Below, piece by piece: positions 56,886 through 64,000 of a stretch of DNA of 64,000 bases (position 1 is its first letter; each line of letters begins with the position of its first letter). The translations under genes were made by a program, and so were the position numbers. The DNA comes from Ignavibacteriales bacterium (lineage in GTDB: Bacteria > Bacteroidota > Ignavibacteria > Ignavibacteriales > Ignavibacteriaceae). The stretch covers positions 1-64,000 of the forward strand of contig JADJNX010000013.1 of the NCBI GenBank assembly GCA_016714125.1. Reading direction: 5' to 3'. The notes below the pieces were generated by a model. It saw nothing but the letters and a program-made list of their open reading frames with translations. It was not told where the DNA came from and did no database searches.

Positions 56886-58412
56886 TTACGGATAATACAA
56901 TCTGGAACCCGGTCCCAATGGTAAATCCAAACTTACCCATCCAACAAGAACAAGAGACCAGACAATGAAAAATACTATGGTATATGGAACCATTGTTGAT
57001 ATTAGAGTTCCCAATCCTGCACCTTTGTCATAACGCTGAATCATTGCAATGATTAACGCAAAATAAGACATCATGGGCGAAATTACGTTTGATACGCTGT
57101 CTCCAACCCTGTAGGCAACCTGTGTAAATTCCGGTGAATAACCAAGAAGCATAAACATGGGAATAAACACGGGAGCCATGATCGCCCATTTTGCAGATGC
57201 AGAACCCATAAAAAGGTTAAGTACTGAGGTTAGAATCACAAAACTGATCATAAGAGGAATCTCACCCAGGTTCAAAGATTTCAGAAGTGTAGAACCCTCA
57301 ACGGCGATAATAAGACCCAGATTTGATTTGTTCAACTCAGCGCCAAACTGTGCTGCGAAAAAAACCAGAACCATATAGGAGCCAAGGGTTTCCATCGCTT
57401 TTCCCATCCCTTTCATCACATCAGAGTCACTCCTAATTGTCTTTGCACCAATCCCATAGGCAATTCCTGCAAGTGCACCACCAAAAAAGATGATACTTAC
57501 AATCCCTGACATAAAGGGTGATTTTAAGATATCATTGGTTTTAGGATCACGAAGAAATCCATTCTCGGGAATTAATCCGGCGAGGATGGCGACCACAATT
57601 GCTAACGAAGCAGCCACTGCATAAATAAGTCCTTTCCTCTCCAGATCTGTAAGAGGTTTAAGTTCTTCAGGTTTTTCATCGCCTGTGTAAGCTCCCAAGC
57701 GGGGAGAGACTATTTTTTCAGTCACCCATGTGCCTGCACCTGCGATCAAAAATGTTGAAAAAGCCATAAAATAGTAGTTCGCAGCCGGGTTAACCATGTA
57801 GGTTTTATCAATAATGTGAGCAGCTTCCTGGGAAAGTCCGGCAAGGAGAGGGTCTATCGTTCCGAGTAACAGATTTGCACTGTAGCCTCCTGATACACCT
57901 GCAAACGCCGCTGCTATGCCAAGAATCGGATGCCTTCCAACTGCCAAAAAGATTATTGCCGCAAGAGGAATAAGGAGTACATATCCAACTTCACTTGCTG
58001 CATTAGACATAACACCTGAGAAAACGATAACAAAAGTTAGTATTTTCTTTGGTGCTTTTAGTACGATGAGTCTGAGAGCGGTACCCATAAGTCCACTTCC
58101 TTCGGCAACACCAATTCCGAGAAGAGCGACGAGCACTGTGCCAAGTGGGGCAAAAGAGGTAAAATTTACCACCAAGGAAGTTAGAATATAATGAAGACCA
58201 TCAATCGAGAGGAGATTAACCGGTTTTATCATTTCATCCTTGGCGGGATGTTGAACTTCTATTCCGGTCCAGGATGCAAGACCGGAGACAGCAACAATTA
58301 CAACCGCAAAAATAAAAAAGAGGGTTGCAGGGTGAGGAAGAAGATTTCCTCCTTTTTCGATGATGTTTAGAAATTTATCCCAAACACCAACAGCAGGGTT
58401 ATTTTTGGACAT
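56886..58412 (-). CDS. AbgT family transporter
   Basis: 508-residue inner-membrane transporter with about a dozen hydrophobic segments. AbgT proteins import p-aminobenzoyl-glutamate or export sulfonamides. Typical stretches are [60 protein letters not shown] ([21 protein letters not shown]), [20 protein letters not shown] and [18 protein letters not shown]. It is monocistronic and intact. Substrate unconfirmed; a link to folate breakdown products is plausible, but no abgA/abgB amidase genes are adjacent. Confidence 0.92.
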   Translation of the reverse strand: MSKNNPAVGVWDKFLNIIEKGGNLLPHPATLFFIFAVVIVAVSGLASWTGIEVQHPAKDEMIKPVNLLSIDGLHYILTSLVVNFTSFAPLGTVLVALLGIGVAEGSGLMGTALRLIVLKAPKKILTFVIVFSGVMSNAASEVGYVLLIPLAAIIFLAVGRHPILGIAAAFAGVSGGYSANLLLGTIDPLLAGLSQEAAHIIDKTYMVNPAANYYFMAFSTFLIAGAGTWVTEKIVSPRLGAYTGDEKPEELKPLTDLERKGLIYAVAASLAIVVAILAGLIPENGFLRDPKTNDILKSPFMSGIVSIIFFGGALAGIAYGIGAKTIRSDSDVMKGMGKAMETLGSYMVLVFFAAQFGAELNKSNLGLIIAVEGSTLLKSLNLGEIPLMISFVILTSVLNLFMGSASAKWAIMAPVFIPMFMLLGYSPEFTQVAYRVGDSVSNVISPMMSYFALIIAMIQRYDKGAGLGTLISTMVPYTIVFFIVWSLVLVGWVSLDLPLGPGSRLYYP

Positions 58413-58490
58413 AGCTCTCCTGTTGTTTTAATAAACTTTGATTATATACAATAATGCGAAATTGTGGCTTTTAGTTCACTTCGGCCGGAG

Positions 58491-59999
58491 TTATTTTACA
58501 TGGGCCGGAAGAGTAAATGAGATGGTAGTGCCTTTGTCCAGTTCACTTTCCACTTTGATGGTACCGCCTTGAATTTCAACAAAATCCCTGGAGAGTAAAA
58601 GACCCATGCCCGTACCCTGCTCATTGTTTGTTCCTTCAGATGAGACGATAGAATCAATCTTAAAAAGCCTGCCAAGATTTTCAGCGGAAATTCCCACACC
58701 ATTATCTGAGACAGATAATTCAATAAGGTCTTCCAGATTTTTAGCCGTTACCTTAATTTCACCGGCATAGTTTGTGAATTTTACACTATTTGAAATAAGA
58801 TTCCTCAGAATCATCTCAAGCATGTTTTTATCGCAAATTGCTGTGAAGGATGGATCCACCTCATTAAAAAGAGAAATGTTCTTTTTTAGAGCATTTGTTT
58901 CACTTAGGAAGAGTACCTCCTGCACGGTCTGTCGCAAATTGCGCGGTTTTGGATCAAAATCAATTCTCCCTGACTGAACTCTCGTCCAGAGGAGCAAATT
59001 ATCGATTAATGAATAAATAACTTTTGCTGACTCAAAAATGCCGGTCGAGAATTCTCTCATCTCGTCTTTTGTGAGATCATTTAAATAATTAACAAGCATC
59101 TCAGATAGACCCAACAATCCCGTGAAAGGGGATTTTAAGTCATGAGCCAGAATAGCAAGGAACTTGTCTTTTGACAGGTTTGCATCTTTTAATTCTTTTT
59201 CAGACCTTCTGAGAGCATCTTCTACAAGTTTAAGGGTGGTTATATCCTGGTTGCTTGCACGACGGCCATAGTTTTTACCATCTTTGGCGATGATAGCGAG
59301 AGATTTATGGGCAATCCATCTAATTTCTCCATTTTTAGTGACGATCCTGAAAACCCTGACAAGTGGTTCTTTAGATTTCAGTCCGTTTTCGAGATCCCGC
59401 CAAATTTTGTCTCTGTCTTCAGGGTGGATAATTCTTCTCAGAAGAGCCGGATCATGCTCAAAATCGGCAGCATCATAACCCGTGATTCTTTTTGCAGAGG
59501 GTGAAACATAATTAAAAGAGTTTTTATCGGTCAACCAGTATTCAAAATCGTATGAAAAATCAGCCAGCATCTGAAATTTGGCTTCACTTGCTTTTAACTC
59601 ACGGTGTTGTTTAACCAGGGTGAGGTGGGCAATAATTCTGGCGTTAAGTTCATCAAAATTGATAGGTTTAGTTACATAATCAACACCACCGGCGTCAAAT
59701 CCTTTAACCTTGTCAACTGTATCAGTAAGAGCTGTCAGAAAGATAATTGGAATATCCTCGGTCTGCTCCATCTGTTTTACGATTCTACAGACTTCAAAGC
59801 CGTCGAGTCCCGGCATCTTAATATCAAGAAGGATTAAATCGGGCAAATAATCATTTAATAATTCCAAAGCCTCGTTACCAGAAGTGGCTTGAGAGATTTC
59901 AAAACCAGCCTGAGTCAGTCTGATTAAAAGATATTTGAGATTAGTTGCGTCGTCATCAACAACTAAAATTTTTGAGCCTATATGGTTGTAATGTGTCAC
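58491..59999 (-). CDS. Response regulator-PAS-histidine kinase hybrid
   Basis: About 502-residue cytosolic signalling protein. Residues about 8-125 are a receiver (KILVVDDDATN, phospho-aspartate at about 59 in LLDIKMPGLDGFEV, and the KPI lysine). A PAS/PAC domain covers about 135-265 (FEYWLTDKNSFNYVSPSAKR, GEIRWIAHKSL). A HisKA domain has AILAHDLKSPFTGLLGL, and HATPase_c has NLISNSVKFTNY, VSDNGVGIS and GTGMGLLLSRDF. It has no membrane segment, so an upstream partner must supply the signal. I chose the GTG at 59999 rather than an ATG at 60137, which would put the gene over the divergent glycosyltransferase; the earlier residues look non-domain. Confidence 0.88.
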   Translation of the reverse strand: MTHYNHIGSKILVVDDDATNLKYLLIRLTQAGFEISQATSGNEALELLNDYLPDLILLDIKMPGLDGFEVCRIVKQMEQTEDIPIIFLTALTDTVDKVKGFDAGGVDYVTKPINFDELNARIIAHLTLVKQHRELKASEAKFQMLADFSYDFEYWLTDKNSFNYVSPSAKRITGYDAADFEHDPALLRRIIHPEDRDKIWRDLENGLKSKEPLVRVFRIVTKNGEIRWIAHKSLAIIAKDGKNYGRRASNQDITTLKLVEDALRRSEKELKDANLSKDKFLAILAHDLKSPFTGLLGLSEMLVNYLNDLTKDEMREFSTGIFESAKVIYSLIDNLLLWTRVQSGRIDFDPKPRNLRQTVQEVLFLSETNALKKNISLFNEVDPSFTAICDKNMLEMILRNLISNSVKFTNYAGEIKVTAKNLEDLIELSVSDNGVGISAENLGRLFKIDSIVSSEGTNNEQGTGMGLLLSRDFVEIQGGTIKVESELDKGTTISFTLPAHVK

Positions 60000-60098
60000 A
60001 ATGTGCCGGTCAGATTTGTTGGTGTTTAATAATTGCAAAACATAAGTTAAATTGCTCTTAAAATTAATAAAATTTTCAACAAAAACGCAGACAAAACG

Positions 60099-61121
60099 AT
60101 TAAAATTTTTGCAGTCATCCCCGTAGTCGATGATCATTTATCACTAAAAATCCTCCTCGACAATCTTCTAACAGCCAGCAATAAAAATCATTTAACCGGA
60201 GTAGTGGTTGTAACAGGTACAAAGAGTAAAGAGATTGAATGGGTCGTCAGTAATGCACAGTCGAAAGATTTTCATCTTGTTTTGTTGCAGAATCCTGACC
60301 GATACACCCCTCATGCGTTGAATATTGGAATAAAATATGCCATTGGAGAGGGAGCAGAGATCATTCAGATGCTTGGGGCACACAGTTACCTGAATATCGA
60401 TTATTTCGCAAATCTTGCAAATATTGTAGAAAATAATAAAGATATTTCAATGTTCTCACCATGTTACGAGTTTTTCCCCGCTGCAAACATGCTTGAAAGG
60501 TCGATCCAGCTTTTTCATCTGTCGAGGTTGGGTAGAAACTGGCAAAGGATATATCGTCCAACAAAACCGGTTCCGGGATTTGGAAGTGGTGCTTTTGCAA
60601 TCAGGAGTTCGATAATAGCAAAGACGGGTTATTTTGATGAGAAGTTTATAAGGAATCAGGATAATGAATTTTTTAGTCGGGCTTGTCGTGTCGGTTTTAA
60701 GGGAATGGCATTTCCGGAATTAAAATACTACTACAGGACAAGAAATTCCATCAAAAAACTCAGAGAACAAAATTTTGATTATGGTAGATTTTTTGCACTC
60801 GATCCCTTTAGCCACAGCCTGAAACAAGCTGCACCGGTTCTATTCTATTCTTTCCTTCTGCTTCTTGCATGTGCAACCGCAATATTTTATTTCGCTAATA
60901 TGCCAAAATATGGACTTCTCACCAACGGTTTGTTTATGCTAACCATGGGGGTATATCTTGCGGCTATAATGGTAGAGAGTTTCAGGAGATTTATGCAAGA
61001 CGGCGCCGCGGCACTCAATCTTCCATCGATCCTGATAATGATGCATCTGTATTATGCGATGGGGAGTTTTTCAGGGTTTTTGTTTGGCCAAAAAAGGCAC
61101 GATGGTAATAAAAAAGAATAA
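60099..61121 (+). CDS. Family 2 glycosyltransferase (ExoA-like), start uncertain
   Basis: GT-A glycosyltransferase with C-terminal membrane helices (APVLFYSFLLLLACATAIFY, NGLFMLTMGVYLAAIMVESF). The frame is open from about 60055 and reads IKIFAVIPVVDDHLSLKILL, a normal GT2 beginning, but has no ATG, GTG or TTG until a GTG at 60204. I therefore place the beginning near 60099 and suspect a lost base hides the true start. At the DxD position it has GAHS, as in some ExoA-type enzymes (DAHS), then FGSGAFAIRSSI and NQDNEFFSRAC. Its last 107 bases overlap the convergent O-antigen ligase. It likely acts in exopolysaccharide or O-antigen synthesis. Confidence 0.78.
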   Translation: MKIFAVIPVVDDHLSLKILLDNLLTASNKNHLTGVVVVTGTKSKEIEWVVSNAQSKDFHLVLLQNPDRYTPHALNIGIKYAIGEGAEIIQMLGAHSYLNIDYFANLANIVENNKDISMFSPCYEFFPAANMLERSIQLFHLSRLGRNWQRIYRPTKPVPGFGSGAFAIRSSIIAKTGYFDEKFIRNQDNEFFSRACRVGFKGMAFPELKYYYRTRNSIKKLREQNFDYGRFFALDPFSHSLKQAAPVLFYSFLLLLACATAIFYFANMPKYGLLTNGLFMLTMGVYLAAIMVESFRRFMQDGAAALNLPSILIMMHLYYAMGSFSGFLFGQKRHDGNKKE

Positions 61122-62394
61122 TCATGAAACAGATCCAAAAAGGAAGATCAACCATCAGCCAGCCATGAGTGAGCAAGCCAATAGACTCAAAAAATCCTCT
61201 GGCAAACAAACCAATTCCAACCGATAAAGCACCCGTAACAAGAATAAATCCATTCCAGTCAACCATTCTTAATTTCCCGGCAACTTTACTTCCAAAATAG
61301 ATAAACATCCCGGGTAGCCACAATGCTGTGATTATTCCAGGAATTCCCAATTCAGTGGCTCTAAAAATGAAAAAGTTATGTGAGAGTCCTGTGTCTCCTG
61401 CGTCGGTATAAAGCCTTTTAATCATAAATTCGGCATAAGAGCCGGAAGGTGCAGTTATATATTTAAAGAAAAAATCTTTAAATTGGTCGGGTCCGGCCCC
61501 AAAAAAAGGATTTGCTTTTATCGTTTCCCACGACATACTCCAAAGGTGATCCCTGATATTCAGAAACTTTTCAAATCGCAGAAAAAAAGAGAAAAATTCG
61601 TTTACCGGGGGAATAAATAACACAGCCAGTATAAAAACAGTAATTGAAAGGATAAATTTTAATCTCAGATTTGGATAAACAATTAAAATAAAAGTGGTCG
61701 TACCCAACACAAAGGTAAGAAGTGCGGCGCGGGAATTGGTGAACACAAGTCCCACAAAAAGAAATAAGGCCAAAAAAGTGATTAATAACTTTTGGAAAGG
61801 GGACTTTTTGTTTTTTAGGAAAAAGGAAAAAAATATTGCAAGAAGTGCAACTGCAATTGTACCCCCGGCTACATTGATATTGGCAAATATGCCAGTCACT
61901 CTGATTGGTGCTTCTGAAGCAAGAAGAACAATGAAACCCTGAGTTATCAGATTGTAAAAAACACCTGAAGATGTAACAAATCCGGCAAGAATCACGGTGG
62001 AGACAAGGATTATCAGTTCCTTAAACCCAGTTAAGTTTTTATAGATAAGAAAAGCAAAACCGAAGAAAATAAATTGTCTGCTTGTTGCGGTTAAACCCTT
62101 AATTGGATTGCCTGAAAAAATAGATGAGAATAGAAGTGAAAGAATTGTAAAAATAATAAAATAGATTAATGCAGGAGGTAAACCCGATTGTTCTCGCTTG
62201 TGGATATAGTTGGAATAAGCATACCATGAAAGCGATAATGCTGCCCAAACGATGATTCCAAACCGTAAAACAACATTTAAGTCACTACTGGTCAGGATCA
62301 AAAGACTGATTGTGACAAAGAGATTAAGATCGTAACCGCCAGCTTTTAACAACAAATAATAGACAAAAACTCCGAGTAAAAGTGGAATTGCCAC
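61015..62394 (-). CDS. O-antigen ligase family membrane protein
   Basis: 459-residue polytopic membrane protein of the Wzy_C/WaaL type, which ligates or polymerises O-antigen or other glycans. The conserved periplasmic segment is DHLWSMSWETIKANPFFGAG, then PDQF, followed later by LSHNFFIFRATELGIPG with the family histidine. FTNSRAALLTFVLG is typical of the central part. Start is a GTG at 62394, but the frame stays open upstream to about 62470 and encodes a hydrophobic segment (LAFAGILALLAIGSAFLPQ). The real start may therefore be further upstream and hidden by an indel. It overlaps the convergent glycosyltransferase by 107 bases. Confidence 0.82.
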   Translation of the reverse strand: MAIPLLLGVFVYYLLLKAGGYDLNLFVTISLLILTSSDLNVVLRFGIIVWAALSLSWYAYSNYIHKREQSGLPPALIYFIIFTILSLLFSSIFSGNPIKGLTATSRQFIFFGFAFLIYKNLTGFKELIILVSTVILAGFVTSSGVFYNLITQGFIVLLASEAPIRVTGIFANINVAGGTIAVALLAIFFSFFLKNKKSPFQKLLITFLALFLFVGLVFTNSRAALLTFVLGTTTFILIVYPNLRLKFILSITVFILAVLFIPPVNEFFSFFLRFEKFLNIRDHLWSMSWETIKANPFFGAGPDQFKDFFFKYITAPSGSYAEFMIKRLYTDAGDTGLSHNFFIFRATELGIPGIITALWLPGMFIYFGSKVAGKLRMVDWNGFILVTGALSVGIGLFARGFFESIGLLTHGWLMVDLPFWICFMIILFYYHRAFFGQTKTLKNSPSHNTDASLSGSMED

Positions 62395-62547
62395 TTGGGG
62401 AAGGAAAGCCGAACCGATTGCAAGCAGCGCGAGAATCCCTGCGAAAGCAAGGTCAGAGTTTTTATTTCAGTTAGACGAGTTAAAAACAGTTATCAGATCC
62501 GATATATTTATGAGATTCAGATTTTAAATTTAACAATATCAGGAGAA

Positions 62548-63024
62548 TTAATTCCTTTGCAGGACATCTATTTGCACTTGGACAACACCATCGTTAATCA
62601 TTCCGATCGACTTTGCTGCAATATAAGATAAATCAATTTCTCTGTCGTTACCAAACGGACCACGATCATTAATTTTGACAACGACACTTAAACCGTTTTT
62701 AAGATTGGTCACTTTTACGAGAGTGTTGAAAGGGAGGTCTTTATGCGCAGCGGTGAATTTGTTCTTTTTATAAGCTTCACCACTTGCTGTTTTCTGATTT
62801 TGAAATTTGTCGGCATAATAAGTGGCTTTTCCGGTAAAGGTGGAGACCACACTAAGGTTGAAAGAGGAAGTATTATCTTCTTCCTGCCGGTTTTCGACAG
62901 AAGGTTTATTATCACCTGAGGGAATTCTCACGGTCGAGGAACATCCCTGAAGGACAAAAAGAGAAAAGGCGAGTATAACCCCGCCTTTTAACAATTTACT
63001 TTGTAGTGAGTCTAAAAACGCCAT
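62548..63024 (-). CDS. RlpA-like septal lytic transglycosylase lipoprotein
   Basis: 158-residue lipoprotein with a lipobox (GGVILAFSLFVLQGCSS) and a double-psi beta-barrel domain (about residues 62-155). This has the RlpA signature GKATYYADKFQNQKTASGE, AAHKDLPFNTLVKVTNL and VKINDRGPFGNDREIDLS. The aspartate in INDRGPF is the catalytic residue of RlpA, which cleaves naked glycan strands. I place the start at the ATG at 63024, which overlaps the cyclase end by 29 bases; a TTG at about 62990 inside the leader is an alternative. The frame stays open to 63177 but that part overlaps the cyclase and adds nothing family-like. Confidence 0.85.
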   Translation of the reverse strand: MAFLDSLQSKLLKGGVILAFSLFVLQGCSSTVRIPSGDNKPSVENRQEEDNTSSFNLSVVSTFTGKATYYADKFQNQKTASGEAYKKNKFTAAHKDLPFNTLVKVTNLKNGLSVVVKINDRGPFGNDREIDLSYIAAKSIGMINDGVVQVQIDVLQRN

Positions 63025-64000
63025 CCCAGTTATCATCAGGTGGTGATTCGATATAGTGAGTTGATCTGTCAATGTAAACCTTTGTCGGACCGTCGTCGGG
63101 ATTGATTTCAAGTACTTTCTTAAAAATCTCAATGGCTCCGGTAAAATCACGATGTCTGTATTTTGCCATGGCATCACAATAGAGCCTTAAAGAATTCATC
63201 TTTGATTCTTCGAGTTGATCGCCAACTTCGGCAACGAGTTCAAACACCTGCACAGGCTGAGTTTTACCTTTTACCACCAGGCGGTCAAGTTCGCGGGTCA
63301 TAAATTGATCTTTTACGAGTTCATGAGTTGAGTCACTTATCATAATTTTTGTGCCATAAGCTTTATTTGCACCTTCAAGCCGGGAGGCGAGGTTAACATT
63401 ATCACCCATGACAGTGTAATCAAATCTTTGAGTGCCACCAACATTACCAACAACCATGTCGCCGGTGTTTATTCCAATTCTCACATCAATGAGTGGTTGT
63501 CCCTCTTCCTTCCATTTCTCCTGCATCTTTTTAATGATTGCCTGTTGAAGGAGGGCAGTTTTGCATGCAAGATAAGCATGGTTTTCAATCGGTATTGGGG
63601 CACCCCAAAACGCCATAACAGCATCACCGATATACTTATCGAGAGTACCCTTGTTTGCAATTACTGAATCAGTCATTGCAGAGAGATACTGATTAAGGAA
63701 GGTTACAAGTTCTTCCGGCTCTTTTTTCTCTGAGAAGGTTGAAAATCCTGCAATATCAGAGAAAAAGACAGTTACAAATTTCTTTTCGCCACCAAGTCGC
63801 AGTTTATCAGGATTTGCGATAAGTTCATCAACCATCGATTTATCAACATATCGCGAAAACATTCCCTTTATCTGGGTTTTTTGTTTTCTTTCGAGAATAA
63901 AATAATAAGCTGTACTTGAGAAGTAACCAAGAATAATTCAGATCAATTCCTACATAAGAGAAGAGTAGTTTCTGATGGATAAAAATGTAGCTGGAGAGTT
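62996..64000 (-). CDS. Adenylate/guanylate cyclase, partial at window edge, one frameshift
   Basis: C-terminal part of a membrane-bound class III cyclase. The catalytic domain (KKFVTVFFSDIAGFSTFSEK, with its metal aspartate; DKYIGDAVMAFWGAP, second aspartate; RIGINTGDMVVGNVGG; TVMGDNVNLASRLEGANK) is followed by a TPR-like end (FTGAIEIFKKVLEINPDDG). Upstream of 63862 the frame stays open through AYYFILERKQKTQIKGMFSRYV, suggesting a preceding membrane helix, as in CHASE2-cyclase proteins. The frame changes near 63935, after FIHQKLLFSYVGIDLN, probably another single-base indel. The rest lies beyond the window. It makes cyclic nucleotide, most likely cAMP. Confidence 0.85.

Noticed and set aside
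62548..63177. A longer RlpA starting at 63177
   Set aside because: The extra 50 residues overlap the cyclase coding region and would place the lipoprotein signal in the middle of the protein.
1..64000. tRNA, rRNA or known riboswitch genes
   Set aside because: I looked for cloverleaf-like and conserved rRNA segments and for riboswitch-like leaders and found none I could support by eye.

Overview
The window looks like a chromosomal contig from an Ignavibacteria-type bacterium (Bacteroidota/Chlorobiota group). The evidence is a set of secreted proteins ending in a type IX secretion (T9SS) sorting domain with the YPNPFNPST motif, a PorV-like outer-membrane protein, a TonB-dependent receptor with an N-terminal carboxypeptidase-regulatory-like domain, and Kdo/Lpt lipopolysaccharide genes. 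The assignment is an inference from gene content; no rRNA or tRNA gene was seen.

Layout. 0-5.8 kb: two tandem paralogous Asp-box/T9SS proteins on the minus strand, the first running off the window. 6-9 kb: an M20 peptidase coupled to an exported cyanophycinase-like peptidase, then a T9SS protein. 9.1-16.3 kb: an RpiR-type regulator, TonB receptor, large exported protein and PorV-like barrel that look like one nutrient-uptake locus. 16.4-24.7 kb: mazG, ridA, a DUF1624 membrane protein, then ruvB-kdsA-kdsD-lptC-lptA-lptB, overlapping or abutting, closed by a terminator. 24.7-31.5 kb: a HEAT protein, recQ and two T9SS proteins sharing a nearly identical C-terminal domain. 31.6-33.4 kb: an AbiE-like (type IV) toxin-antitoxin pair with an inverted-repeat operator. 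33.7-40.1 kb: ymdB (internally deleted), folD, deoC with a HicB-like tail, trmH, aroA and an M1 peptidase. 40.1-40.9 kb: a non-coding repeat region holding about eight short hairpins with changing stems and a shared ATATTCGTAG-like tail, several spaced exactly 55 bp. 40.9-49.8 kb: thyA-folA, mutL, methylmalonyl-CoA mutase, a UbiA-family enzyme, a lipoprotein, a CNNM/CorC protein, a DCC protein and a glycosyltransferase. 49.9-56.8 kb: a CotH-kinase T9SS protein, fur-feoA-feoB, an MBL hydrolase, a TolB-like protein and an esterase. 56.9-64 kb: an AbgT transporter, a hybrid sensor kinase, a glycosyltransferase convergent with an O-antigen ligase, RlpA and a partial adenylate cyclase.

A dominant caution: about fifteen otherwise conserved genes are broken by single-base indels, most of them checkable as one base gained or lost in a homopolymer run. 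This fits sequencing error much better than gene decay, so broken genes are given here as whole genes with the break positions stated. The larger internal losses in ymdB and feoB are different in kind and are flagged separately.
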